Assembly (NCBI GenBank): GCA_019096065.1
Contig: JAGUCH010000002.1
Location: forward strand, 12,226,501 to 12,290,500
DNA length: 64,000 bases
DNA from: Paracyclopina nana
Lineage: Eukaryota > Arthropoda > Copepoda > Cyclopoida > Cyclopettidae
Direction: 5' to 3'
The position numbers and the translations under genes were made by a program. Every line of letters begins with the position of its first letter. Positions within the stretch are counted from its first letter, which is position 1. The notes under the pieces were generated by a model, which did not search any database, was not told the DNA's origin, and saw only the letters and a program-made list of their open reading frames with translations. Shown here piece by piece: positions 1-12,000 of the stretch.

Positions 1-3000
1 TTGATCTCAGCACCAAACCAAATGCTGTTTTGAGGTTCCCAAGTCATGTCTGACTTGTCCCCAGAGTCCCTTGAGCCAGTGTGAATTTTCACATTTTTTG
101 CCAATTTTCAGTTGGGTTAGGTTAGAAACTGGAGTGAGGTTAGGTTAGGTTTAGCTTTATGGCAGCCATTTTTGATCTCAGCACCAAACCAAATGCTGTT
201 TTGAGGTTCCCAAGTCATGTCTGACTTGTCCCCAGAGTCCCTTGAGCCAGTGTGAATTTTCACATTTTTCGCCAATTTTCAGTTGGGTTAGGTTAGAAAC
301 TGGAGTGAGGTTAGGTTAGGTTTAGCTTTATGGCAGCCATTTTTGATCTCAGCACCAAACCAAATGCTGTTTTGAGGTTCCCAAGTCATGTCTGACTTGT
401 CCCCAGAGTCCCTTGAGCCAGTGTGAATTTTCACATTTTTCGCCAATTTTCAGTTCGGTTAGGTTAGAAACTGGAGTGAGGTTAGGTTAGGTTTAGCTTT
501 ATGGCAGCCATTTTTGATCTCAGCACCAAACCAAATGCTGTTTTGAGGTTCCCAAGTCATGTCTGACTTGTCCCCAGAGTCCCTTGAGCCAGTGTGAATT
601 TTCACATTTTTTGCCAATTTTCAGTTGGGTTAGGTTAGAAACTGGAGTGAGGTTAGGTTAGGTTTAGCTTTATGGCAGCCATTTTTGATCTCAGCACCAA
701 ACCAAATGCTGTTTTGAGGTTCCCAAGTCATGTCTGACTTGTCCCCAGAGTCCCTTGAGCCAGTGTGAATTTTCACATTTTTCGCCAATTTTCAGTTGGG
801 TTAGGTTAGAAACTGGAGTGAGGTTAGGTTAGGTTTAGCTTTATGGCAGCCATTTTTGATCTCAGCACCAAACCAAATGCTGTTTTGAGGTTCCCAAGTC
901 ATGTCTGACTTGTCCCCAGAGTCCCTTGAGCCAGTGTGAATTTTCACATTTTTCGCCAATTTTCAGTTGGGTTAGGTTAGAAACTGGAGTGAGGTTAGGT
1001 TAGGTTTAGCTTTATGGCAGCCATTTTTGATCTCAGCACCAAACCAAATGCTGTTTTGAGGTTCCCAAGTCATGTCTAACTTGTCGATCGAGGCGCTCGA
1101 GCCAGTGTGAATTTTCACATTTTTTGCCAATTTTCAGTTGGGTTAGGTTAGAAACTGGAGTGAGGTTAGGTTAGGTTTAGCTTTATGGCAGCCATTTTTG
1201 ATCTCAGCACCAAACCAAATGCTGTTTTGAGGTTCCCAAGTCATGTCTGACTTGTCCCCAGAGTCCCTTGAGCCAGTGTGAATTTTCACATTTTTCGCCA
1301 ATTTTCAGTTGGGTTAGGTTAGAAACTGGAGTGAGGTTAGGTTAGGTTTAGCTTTATGGCAGCCATTTTTGATCTCAGCACCAAACCAAATGCTGTTTTG
1401 AGGTTCCCAAGTCATGTCTGACTTGTCCCCAGAGTCCCTTGAGCCAGTGTGAATTTTCACATTTTTCGCCAATTTTCAGTTGGGTTAGGTTAGAAACTGG
1501 AGTGAGGTTAGGTTAGGTTTAGCTTTATGGCAGCCATTTTTGATCTCAGCACCAAACCAAATGCTGTTTTGAGGTTCCCAAGTCATGTCTGACTTGTCCC
1601 CAGAGTCCCTTGAGCCAGTGTGAATTTTCACATTTTTCGCCAATTTTCAGTTGGGTTAGGTTAGAAACTGGAGTGAGGTTAGGTTAGGTTTAGCTTTATG
1701 GCAGCCATTTTTGATCTCAGTACCAAACCAAATGCTGTTTTGAGGTCTGACTTGTCCCCAGAGTCCCTTGAGCCAGTGTGAATTTTCACATTTTTCGCCA
1801 ATTTTCAGTTGGGTTAGGTTAGAAACTGGAGTGAGGTTAGGTTAGGTTTAGCTTTATGGCAGCCATTTTTGATCTCAGCACCAAACCAAATGCTGTTTTG
1901 AGGTTCCCAAGTCATGTCTGACTTGTCCCCAGAGTCCCTTGAGCCAGTGTGAATTTTCACATTTTTTGCCAATTTTCAGTTGGGTTAGGTTAGAAACTGG
2001 AGTGAGGTTAGGTTAGGTTTAGCTTTATGGCAGCCATTTTTGATTTCAGCACCAAACCAAATGCTGTTTTGAGGTTCCCAAGTCATGTCTGACTTGTCCC
2101 CAGAGTCCCTTGAGCCAGTGTGAATTTTCACATTTTTCGCCAATTTTCAGTTCGGTTAGGTTAGAAACTGGAGTAAGGTTAGGTTAGGTTTAGCTTTATG
2201 GCAGCCATTTTTGATCTCAGCACCAAACCAAATGCTGTTTTGAGGTTCCCAAGTCATGTCTGACTTGTCCCCAGAGTCCCTTGAGCCAGTGTGAATTTTC
2301 ACATTTATTGCCAATTTTCAGTTCGGTTAGGTTAGAAACTGGAGTGAGGTTAGGTTAGGTTTAGCTTTATGGCAGCCATTTTTGATCTCAGCACCAAACC
2401 AAATGCTGTTTTGAGGTTCCCAAGTCATGTCTGACTTGTCCCCAGAGTCCCTTGAGCCAGTGTGAATTTTCACATTTTTTGCCAATTTTCAGTTGGGTTA
2501 GGTTAGAAACTGGAGTGAGGTTAGGTTAGGTTTTAGCTTTATGGCAGCCATTTTTGATCTCAGCACCAAACCAAATGCTGTTTTGAGGTTCCCAAGTCAT
2601 GTCTGACTTGTCCCCAGAGTCCCTTGAGCCAGTGTGAATTTTCACATTTTTTGCCAATTTTCAGTTCGGTTAGGTTAGAAACTGGAGTGAGGTTAGGTTA
2701 GGTTTAGCTTTATGGCAGCCATTTTTGATCTCAGCACCAAACCAAATGCTGTTTTGAGGTTCCCAAGTCATGTCTGACTTGTCCCCAGAGTCACTTGAGC
2801 CAGTGTGAATTTTCACATTTTTCGCCAATTTTCAGTTGGGTTAGGTTAGAAACTGGAGTGAGGTTAGGTTAGGTTTAGCTTTATGGCAGCCATTTTTGAT
2901 CTCAGCACCAAACCAAATGCTGTTTTGAGGTTCCCAAGTCATGTCTGACTTGTCCCCAGAGTCCCTTGAGCCAGTGTGAATTTTCACATTTTTTGCCAAT

Positions 3001-6000
3001 TTTCAGTTGGGTTAGGTTAGAAACTGGAGTGAGGTTAGGTTAGGTTTAGCTTTATGGCAGCCATTTTTGATCTCAGCACCAAACCAAATGCTGTTTTGAG
3101 GTTCCCAAGTCATGTCTGACTTGTCCCCAGAGTCCCTTGAGCCAGTGTGAATTTTCACATTTTTTGCCAATTTTCAGTTGGGTTAGGTTAGAAACTGGAG
3201 TGAGGTTAGGTTAGGTTTAGCTTTATGGCAGCCATTTTTGATTTCAGCACCAAACCAAATGCTGTTTTGAGGTTCCCAAGTCTTGTCTGACTTGTCCCCA
3301 GAGTCCCTTGAGCCAGTGTGAATTTTCACATTTTTTGCCAATTTTCAGTTGGGTTAGGTTAGAAACTGGAGTGAGGTTAGGTTAGGTTTAGCTTTATGGC
3401 AGCCATTTTTGATCTCAGCACCAAACCAAATGCTGTTTTGAGGTTCCCAAGTCATGTCTGACTTGTCCCCAGAGTCCCTTGAGCCAGTGTGAATTTTCAC
3501 ATTTTTCGCCAATTTTCAGTTGGGTTAGGTTAGAAACTGGAGTGAGGTTAGGTTAGGTTTAGCTTTATGGCAGCCATTTTTGATCTCAGCACCAAACCAA
3601 ATGCTGTTTTGAGGTTCCCAAGTCATGTCTGACTTGTCCCCAGAGTCCCTTGAGCCAGTGTGAATTTTCACATTTTTCGCCAATTTTCAGTTGGGTTAGG
3701 TTAGGAACTGGAGTGAGGTTAGGTTAGGTTTAGCTTTATGGCAGCCATTTTTGATCTCAGTACCAAACCAAATGCTGTTTTGAGGTTGTGAATTTTGACA
3801 TTTCTTGCCAATTTTCAGTTGGGTTAGGTTAGAAACTGGAGTGAGGTTAGGTTAGGTTTAGCTTTATGGCAGCCATTTTTTATCTCAGCACCAAACCAAA
3901 TGCTGTTTTGAGGTTCCCAAGTCATGTCTGACTTGTCCCCAGAGTCCCTTGAGCCAGTGTGAATTTTCTTATTTTCCGCCAATTTTCAGTTGGGTTAGGT
4001 TAGAAACTGGAGTGAGGTTAGGTTAGGTTTAGCTTTATGGCAGCCATTTTTGATCTCAGCACCAAACCAAATGCTGTTTTGAGGTTCCCAAGTCATGTCT
4101 GACTTGTCCCCAGAGTCCCTTGAGCCAGTGTGAATTTTCACATTTTTCGCCAATTTTCAGTTCGGTTAGGTTAGAAACTGGAGTAAGGTTAGGTTAGGTT
4201 TAGCTTTATGGCAGCCATTTTTGATCTCAGCACCAAACCAAATGCTGTTTTGAGGTTCCCAAGTCATGTCTGACTTGTCCCCAGAGTCCCTTGAGCCAGT
4301 GTGAATTTTCACATTTTTTGCCAATTTTCAGTTCGGTTAGGTTAGAAACTGGAGTGAGGTTAGGTTAGGTTTAGCTTTATGGCAGCCATTTTTGATCTCA
4401 GCACCAAACCAAATGCTGTTTTGAGGTTCCCAAGTCATGTCTGACTTGTCCCCAGAGTCCCTTGAGCCAGTGTGAATTTTCACATTTTTTGCCAATTTTC
4501 AGTTGGGTTAGGTTAGAAACTGGAGTGAGGTTAGGTTAGGTTTAGCTTTATGGCAGCCATTTTTGATCTCAGCACCAAACCAAATGCTGTTTTGAGGTTC
4601 CCAAGTCATGTCTGACTTGTCCCCAGAGTCCCTTGAGCCAGTGTGAATTTTCACATTTTTTGCCAATTTTCAGTTGGGTTAGGTTAGAAACTGGAGTGAG
4701 GTTAGGTTAGGTTTAGCTTTATGGCAGCCATTTTTGATCTCAGCACCAAACCAAATGCTGTTTTGAGGTTCCCAAGTCATGTCTGACTTGTCCCCAGAGT
4801 CCCTTGAGCCAGTGTGAATTTTGACATTTTTTGCCAATTTTCAGTTGGGTTAGGTTAGAAACTGGAGTGAGGTTAGGTTAGGTTTAGCTTTATGGCAGCC
4901 ATTTTTGATCTCAGCACCAAACCAAATGCTGTTTTGAGGTTCCCAAGTCATGTCTGACTTGTCCCCAGAGTCCCTTGAGCCAGTGTGAATTTTCACATTT
5001 TTCGCCAATTTTCAGTTCGGTTAGGTTAGAAACTGGAGTGAGGTTAGGTTAAGTTCAGCTTTATGGCAGCCATTTTTGATCTCAGCACCAAACCAAATGC
5101 TGTTTTGGGGTTCCCACATCATGTCTGACTTGTCCCCAGAGTCCCTTGAGCCAGCCTGAATTTTTGCATTTTTTGTCAATTTTCAGTTTGGTTAGGTTAG
5201 AAACTGGAGTGAGGTTAGGTTAGGTTTAGCTTTATGGCAGCCATTTTTGATCTCAGCACCAAACCAAATGCTGTTTTGGGGTTCCCACATCATGTCTGAC
5301 TTGTCCCCAGAGTCCCTTGAGCCAGCCTGAATTTTTGCATTTTAGTCAATTTTCAGTTTGGTTAGGTTAGAAACTGGAGTGAGGTTAGGTTAGGTTTAGC
5401 TTTATGGCAGCCATTTTTGATCTCAGCACCAAACCAAATGCTGTTTTGGGGTTCCCACATCATGTCTGACTTGTCCCCAGAGTCCCTTGAGCCAGCCTGA
5501 ACTTTGGCATTTTAGTCAATTTTCAGTTTGGTTAGGTTAGAAACTGGAGTGAGGTTAGGTTAGGTTTAGCTTTATGGCAGCCATTTTTGATCTCAGCACC
5601 AAACCAAATGCTGTTTTGAGGTTCCCAAGTCATGTCTGACTTGTCCCCAGAGTCCCTTGAGCCAGTGTGAATTTTCACAAGTTCGGCCAATTTTCAGTTG
5701 GGTTAGGTTAGAAACTGGAGTGAGGTTAGGTTAGGTTTAGCTTTATGGCAGCCATTTTTGATCTCAGCACCAAACCAAATGCTGTTTTGAGGTTCCCAAG
5801 TCATGTCTGACTTGTCCCCAGAGTCCCTTGAGCCAGTGTGAATTTTCACATTTTTCGCCAATTTTCAGTTGGGTTAGGTTAGAAACTGGAGTGAGGTTAG
5901 GTTAGGTTTAGCTTTATGGCAGCCATTTTTGATCTCAGTACCAAACCAAATGCTGTTTTGAGGTCTGACTTGTCCCCAGAGTCCCTTGAGCCAGTGTGAA

Positions 6001-9000
6001 TTTTCACATTTTTTGCCAATTTTCAGTTCGGTTAGGTTAGAAACTGGAGTGAGGTTAGGTTAGGTTTAGCTTTATGGCAGCCATTTTTGATCTCAGCACC
6101 AAACCAAATGCTGTTTTGAGGTTCCCAAGTCATGTCTGACTTGTCCCCAGAGTCCCTTGAGCCAGTGTGAATTTTCACATTTTTTGCCAATTTTCAGTTG
6201 GGTTAGGTTAGAAACTGGAGTGAGGTTAGGTTAGGTTTAGCTTTATGGCAGCCATTTTTGATTTCAGCACCAAACCAAATGCTGTTTTGAGGTTCCCAAG
6301 TCTTGTCTGACTTGTCCCCAGAGTCCCTTGAGCCAGTGTGAATTTTCACATTTTTTGCCAATTTTCAGTTCGGTTAGGTTAGAAACTGGAGTGAGGTTAG
6401 GTTAGGTTTAGCTTTATGGCAGCCATTTTTGATCTCAGCACCAAACCAAATGCTGTTTTGAGGTTCCCAAGTCATGTCTGACTTGTCTACAGAGTCCCTT
6501 GGGCCAGTGTGAATTTTCACATTTTTTGCCAATTTTCAGTTCGGTTAGGTTAGAAACTGGAGTGAGGTTAGGTTAGGTTTAGCTTTATGGCAGCCATTTT
6601 TGATCTCAGCACCAAACCAAATGCTGTTTTGAGGTTCCCAAGTCATGTCTGACTTGTCCCCAGAGTCCCTTGAGCCAGTGTGAATTTTCACATTTTTTGC
6701 CAATTTTCAGTTGGGTTAGGTTAGAAACTGGAGTGAGGTTAGGTTAGGTTTAGCTTTATGGCAGCCATTTTTGATCTCAGCACCAAACCAAATGCTGTTT
6801 TGAGGTTCCCAAGTCATGTCTGACTTGTCCCCAGAGTCCCTTGAGCCAGTGTGAATTTTCACATTTTTTGCCAATTTTCAGTTGGGTTAGGTTAGAAACT
6901 GGAGTGAGGTTAGGTTAGGTTTAGCTTTATGGCAGCCATTTTTGATCTCAGCACCAAACCAAATGCTGTTTTGAGGTTCCCAAGTCATGTCTGACTTGTC
7001 CCCAGAGTCCCTTGAGCCAGTGTGAATTTTCACATTTTTTGCCAATTTTCAGTTGGGTTAGGTTAGAAACTGGAGTGAGGTTAGGTTAGGTTTAGCTTTA
7101 TGGCAGCCATTTTTGATCTCAGCACCAAACCAAATGCTGTTTTGAGGTTCCCAAGTCATGTCTGACTTGTCCCCAGAGTCCCTTGAGCCAGTGTGAATTT
7201 TCACATTTTTCGCCAATTTTCAGTTGGGTTAGGTTAGAAACTGGAGTGAGGTTAGGTTAGGTTTAGCTTTATGGCAGCCATTTTTGATCTCAGCACCAAA
7301 CCAAATGCTGTTTTGAGGTTGTGAATTTTCACATTTTTCGCCAATTTTCAGTTGGGTTAGGTTAGAAACTGGAGTGAGGTTAGGTTAGGTTTAGCTTTAT
7401 GGCAGCCATTTTTGATCTCAGCACCAAACCAAATGCTGTTTTGAGGTTCCCAAGTCATGTCTGACTTGTCCCCAGAGTCCCTTGAGCCAGTGTGAATTTT
7501 CACATTTTTCGCCAATTTTCAGTTGGGTTAGGTTAGAAACTGGAGTGAGGTTAGGTTAGGTTTAGCTTTATGGCAGCCATTTTTGATCTCAGCACCAAAC
7601 CAAATGCTGTTTTGAGGTTCCCAAGTCATGTCTGACTTGTCCCCAGAGTCCCTTGAGCCAGTGTGAATTTTCACATTTTTTGCCAATTTTCAGTTGGGTT
7701 AGGTTAGAAACTGGAGTGAGGTTAGGTTAGGTTTAGCTTTATGGCAGCCATTTTTGATCTCAGCACCAAACCAAATGCTGTTTTGAGGTTCCCAAGTCAT
7801 GTCTGACTTGTCCCCAGAGTCCCTTGAGCCAGTGTGAATTTTCACATTTTTCGCCAATTTTCAGTTGGGTTAGGTTAGAAACTGGAGTGAGGTTAGGTTA
7901 GGTTTAGCTTTATGGCAGCCATTTTTGATCTCAGCACCAAACCAAATGCTGTTTTGAGGTTCCCAAGTCATGTCTGACTTGTCCCCAGAGTCCCTTGAGC
8001 CAGTGTGAATTTTCACATTTTTTGCCAATTTTCAGTTGGGTTAGGTTAGAAACTGGAGTGAGGTTAGGTTAGGTTTAGCTTTATGGCAGCCATTTTTGAT
8101 CTCAGCACCAAACCAAATGCTGTTTTGAGGTTCCCAAGTCATGTCTGACTTGTCCCCAGAGTCCCTTGAGCCAGTGTGAATTTTCACATTTTTTCCAATT
8201 TTCAGTTGGGTTAGGTTAGAAACTGGAGTGAGGTTAGGTTAGGTTTAGCTTTATGGCAGCCATTTTTGATCTCAGCACCAAACCAAATGCTGTTTTGAGG
8301 TTCCCAAGTCATGTCTGACTTGTCCCCAGAGTCCCTTGAGCCAGTGTGAATTTTCACATTTTTTGCCAATTTTCAGTTGGGTTAGGTTAGAAACTGGAGT
8401 GAGGTTAGGTTAGGTTTAGCTTTATGGCAGCCATTTTTGATCTCAGCACCAAACCAAATGCTGTTTTGAGGTTCCCAAGTCATGTCTGACTTGTCCCCAG
8501 AGTCCCTTGAGCCAGTGTGAATTTTCACATTTTTTGCCAATTTTCAGTTCGGTTAGGTTAGAAACTGGAGTGAGGTTAGGTTAGGTTTAGCTTTATGGCA
8601 GCCATTTTTGATCTCAGCACCAAACCAAATGCTGTTTTGAGGTTCCCAAGTCATGTCTGACTTGTCCCCAGAGTCCCTTGAGCCAGTGTGAATTTTCACA
8701 TTTTTTGCCAATTTTCAGTTGGGTTAGGTTAGAAACTGGAGTGAGGTTAGGTTAGGTTTAGCTTTATGGCAGCCATTTTTGATCTCAGCACCAAACCAAA
8801 TGCTGTTTTGAGGTTCCCAAGTCATGTCTGACTTGTCCCCAGAGTCCCTTGAGCCAGTGTGAATTTTCACATTTTTCGCCAATTTTCAGTTGGGTTAGGT
8901 TAGAAACTGGAGTGAGGTTAGGTTAGGTTTAGCTTTATGGCAGCCACTTTTGATCTCAGCACCAAACCAAATGCTGTTTTGAGGTTCCCAAGTCATGTCT

Positions 9001-12000
9001 GACTTGTCCCCAGAGTCCCTTGAGCCAGTGTGAATTTTCACATTTTTCGCCAATTTTCAGTTGGGTTAGGTTAGAAACTGGAGTGAGGTTAGGTTAGGTT
9101 TAGCTTTATGGCAGCCATTTTTGATCTCAGCACCAAACCAAATGCTGTTTTGAGGTTCCCAAGTCATGTCTGACTTGTCCCCAGAGTCCCTTGAGCCAGT
9201 GTGAATTTTGACATTTCTTGCCAATTTTCAGTTCGGTTAGGTTAGAAACTGGAGTGAGGTTAGGTTAGGTTTAGCTTTATGGCAGCCATTTTTGATCTCA
9301 GCACCAAACCAAATGCTGTTTTGAGGTTCCCAAGTCATGTCTGACTTGTCCCCAGAGTCCCTTGAGCCAGTGTGAATTTTCACATTTTTTGCCAATTTTC
9401 AGTTGGGTTAGGTTAGAAACTGGAGTGAGGTTAGGTTAGGTTTAGCTTTATGGCAGCCATTTTTGATCTCAGCACCAAACCAAATGCTGTTTTGAGGTTC
9501 CCAAGTCATGTCTGACTTGTCCCCAGAGTCCCTTGAGCCAGTGTGAATTTTCACATTTTTTGCCAATTTTCAGTTGGGTTAGGTTAGAAACTGGAGTGAG
9601 GTTAGGTTAGGTTTAGCTTTATGGCAGCCATTTTTGATCTCAGCACCAAACCAAATGCTGTTTTGAGGTTCCCAAGTCATGTCTGACTTGTCCCCAGAGT
9701 CCCTTGAGCCAGTGTGAATTTTCACATTTTTTGCCAATTTTCAGTTGGGTTAGGTTAGAAACTGAAGTGAGGTTAGGTTAGGTTTTAGCTTTATGGCAGC
9801 CATTTTTGATCTCAGCACCAAACCAAATGCTGTTTTGAGGTTCCCAAGTCATGTCTGACTTGTCCCCAGAGTCCCTTGAGCCAGTGTGAATTTTCACATT
9901 TTTCGCCAATTTTCAGTTGGGTTAGGTTAGAAACTGGAGTGAGGTTAGGTTAGGTTTAGCTTTATGGCAGCCATTTTTGATCTCAGCACCAAACCAAATG
10001 CTGTTTTGAGGTTCCCAAGTCATGTCTGACTTGTCCCCAGAGTCCCTTGAGCCAGTGTGAATTTTCACATTTTTCGCCAATTTTCAGTTGGGTTAGGTTA
10101 GAAACTGGAGTGAGGTTAGGTTAGGTTTAGCTTTATGGCAGCCATTTTTGATCTCAGTACCAAACCAAATGCTGTTTTGAGGTTGTGAATTTTGACATTT
10201 CTTGCCAATTTTCAGTTCGGTTAGGTTAGAAACTGGAGTGAGGTTAGGTTAGGTTTAGCTTTATGGCAGCCATTTTTGATCTCAGCACCAAACCAAATGC
10301 TGTTTTGAGGTTCCCAAGTCATGTCTGACTTGTCCCCAGAGTCCCTTGAGCCAGTGTGAATTTTCACATTTTTTGCCAATTTTCAGTTGGGTTAGGTTAG
10401 AAACTGGAGTGAGGTTAGGTTAGGTTTAGCTTTATGGCAGCCATTTTTGATCTCAGCACCAAACCAAATGCTGTTTTGAGGTTCCCAAGTCATGTCTGAC
10501 TTGTCCCCAGAGTCCCTTGAGCCAGTGTGAATTTTCACATTTTTTGCCAATTTTCAGTTCGGTTAGGTTAGAAACTGGAGTGAGGTTAGGTTAGGTTTAG
10601 CTTTATGGCAGCCATTTTTGATCTCAGCACCAAACCAAATGCTGTTTTGAGGTTCCCAAGTCATGTCTGACTTGTCCCCAGAGTCCCTTGAGCCAGTGTG
10701 AATTTTCACATTTTTTGCCAATTTTCAGTTCGGTTAGGTTAGAAACTGGAGTGAGGTTAGGTTAGGTTTAGCTTTATGGCAGCCATTTTTGATCTCAGCA
10801 CCAAACCAAATGCTGTTTTGAGGTTCCCAAGTCATGTCTGACTTGTCCCCAGAGTCCCTTGAGCCAGTGTGAATTTTCACATTTTTCGCCAATTTTCAGT
10901 TGGGTTAGGTTAGAAACTGGAGTGAGGTTAGGTTAGGTTTAGCTTTATGGCAGCCATTTTTGATCTCAGCACCAAACCAAATGCTGTTTTGAGGTTCCCA
11001 AGTCATGTCTGACTTGTCCCCAGAGTCCCTTGAGCCAGTGTGAATTTTCACATTTTTCGCCAATTTTCAGTTGGGTTAGGTTAGAAACTGGAGTGAGGTT
11101 AGGTTAGGTTTAGCTTTATGGCAGCCATTTTTGATCTCAGTACCAAACCAAATGCTGTTTTGAGGTTGTGAATTTTGACATTTCTTGCCAATTTTCAGTT
11201 CGGTTAGGTTAGAAACTGGAGTGAGGTTAGGTTAGGTTTAGCTTTATGGCAGCCATTTTTGATCTCAGCACCAAACCAAATGCTGTTTTGAGGTTGTGAA
11301 TTTTGACATTTTTCGCCAATTTTCAGTTCGGTTAGGTTAGAAACTGGAGTGAGGTTAGGTTAAGTTCAGCTTTATGGCAGCCATTTTTGATCTCAGTACC
11401 AAACCAAATGCTGTTTTGAGGTTGTGAATTTTGACATTTTTTGCCAATTTTCAGTTCGGTTAGGTTAGAAACTGGAGTGAGGTTAGGTTAGGTTTAGCTT
11501 TATGGCAGCCATTTTTGATCTCAGCACCAAACCAAATGCTGTTTTGAGGTTCCCAAGTCATGTCTGACTTGTCCCCAGAGTCCCTTGAGCCAGTGTGAAT
11601 TTTCACATTTTTTGCCAATTTTCAGTTGGGTTAGGTTAGAAACTGGAGTGAGGTTAGGTTAGGTTTAGCTTTATGGCAGCCATTTTTGATCTCAGCACCA
11701 AACCAAATGCTGTTTTGAGGTTCCCAAGTCATGTCTGACTTGTCCCCAGAGTCCCTTGAGCCAGTGTGAATTTTCACATTTTTTGCCAATTTTCAGTTGG
11801 GTTAGGTTAGAAACTGGAGTGAGGTTAGGTTAGGTTTTAGCTTTATGGCAGCCATTTTTGATCTCAGCACCAAACCAAATGCTGTTTTGAGGTTCCCAAG
11901 TCATGTCTGACTTGTCCCCAGAGTCCCTTGAGCCAGTGTGAATTTTCACATTTTTTGCCAATTTTCAGTTGGGTTAGGTTAGAAACTGGAGTGAGGTTAG

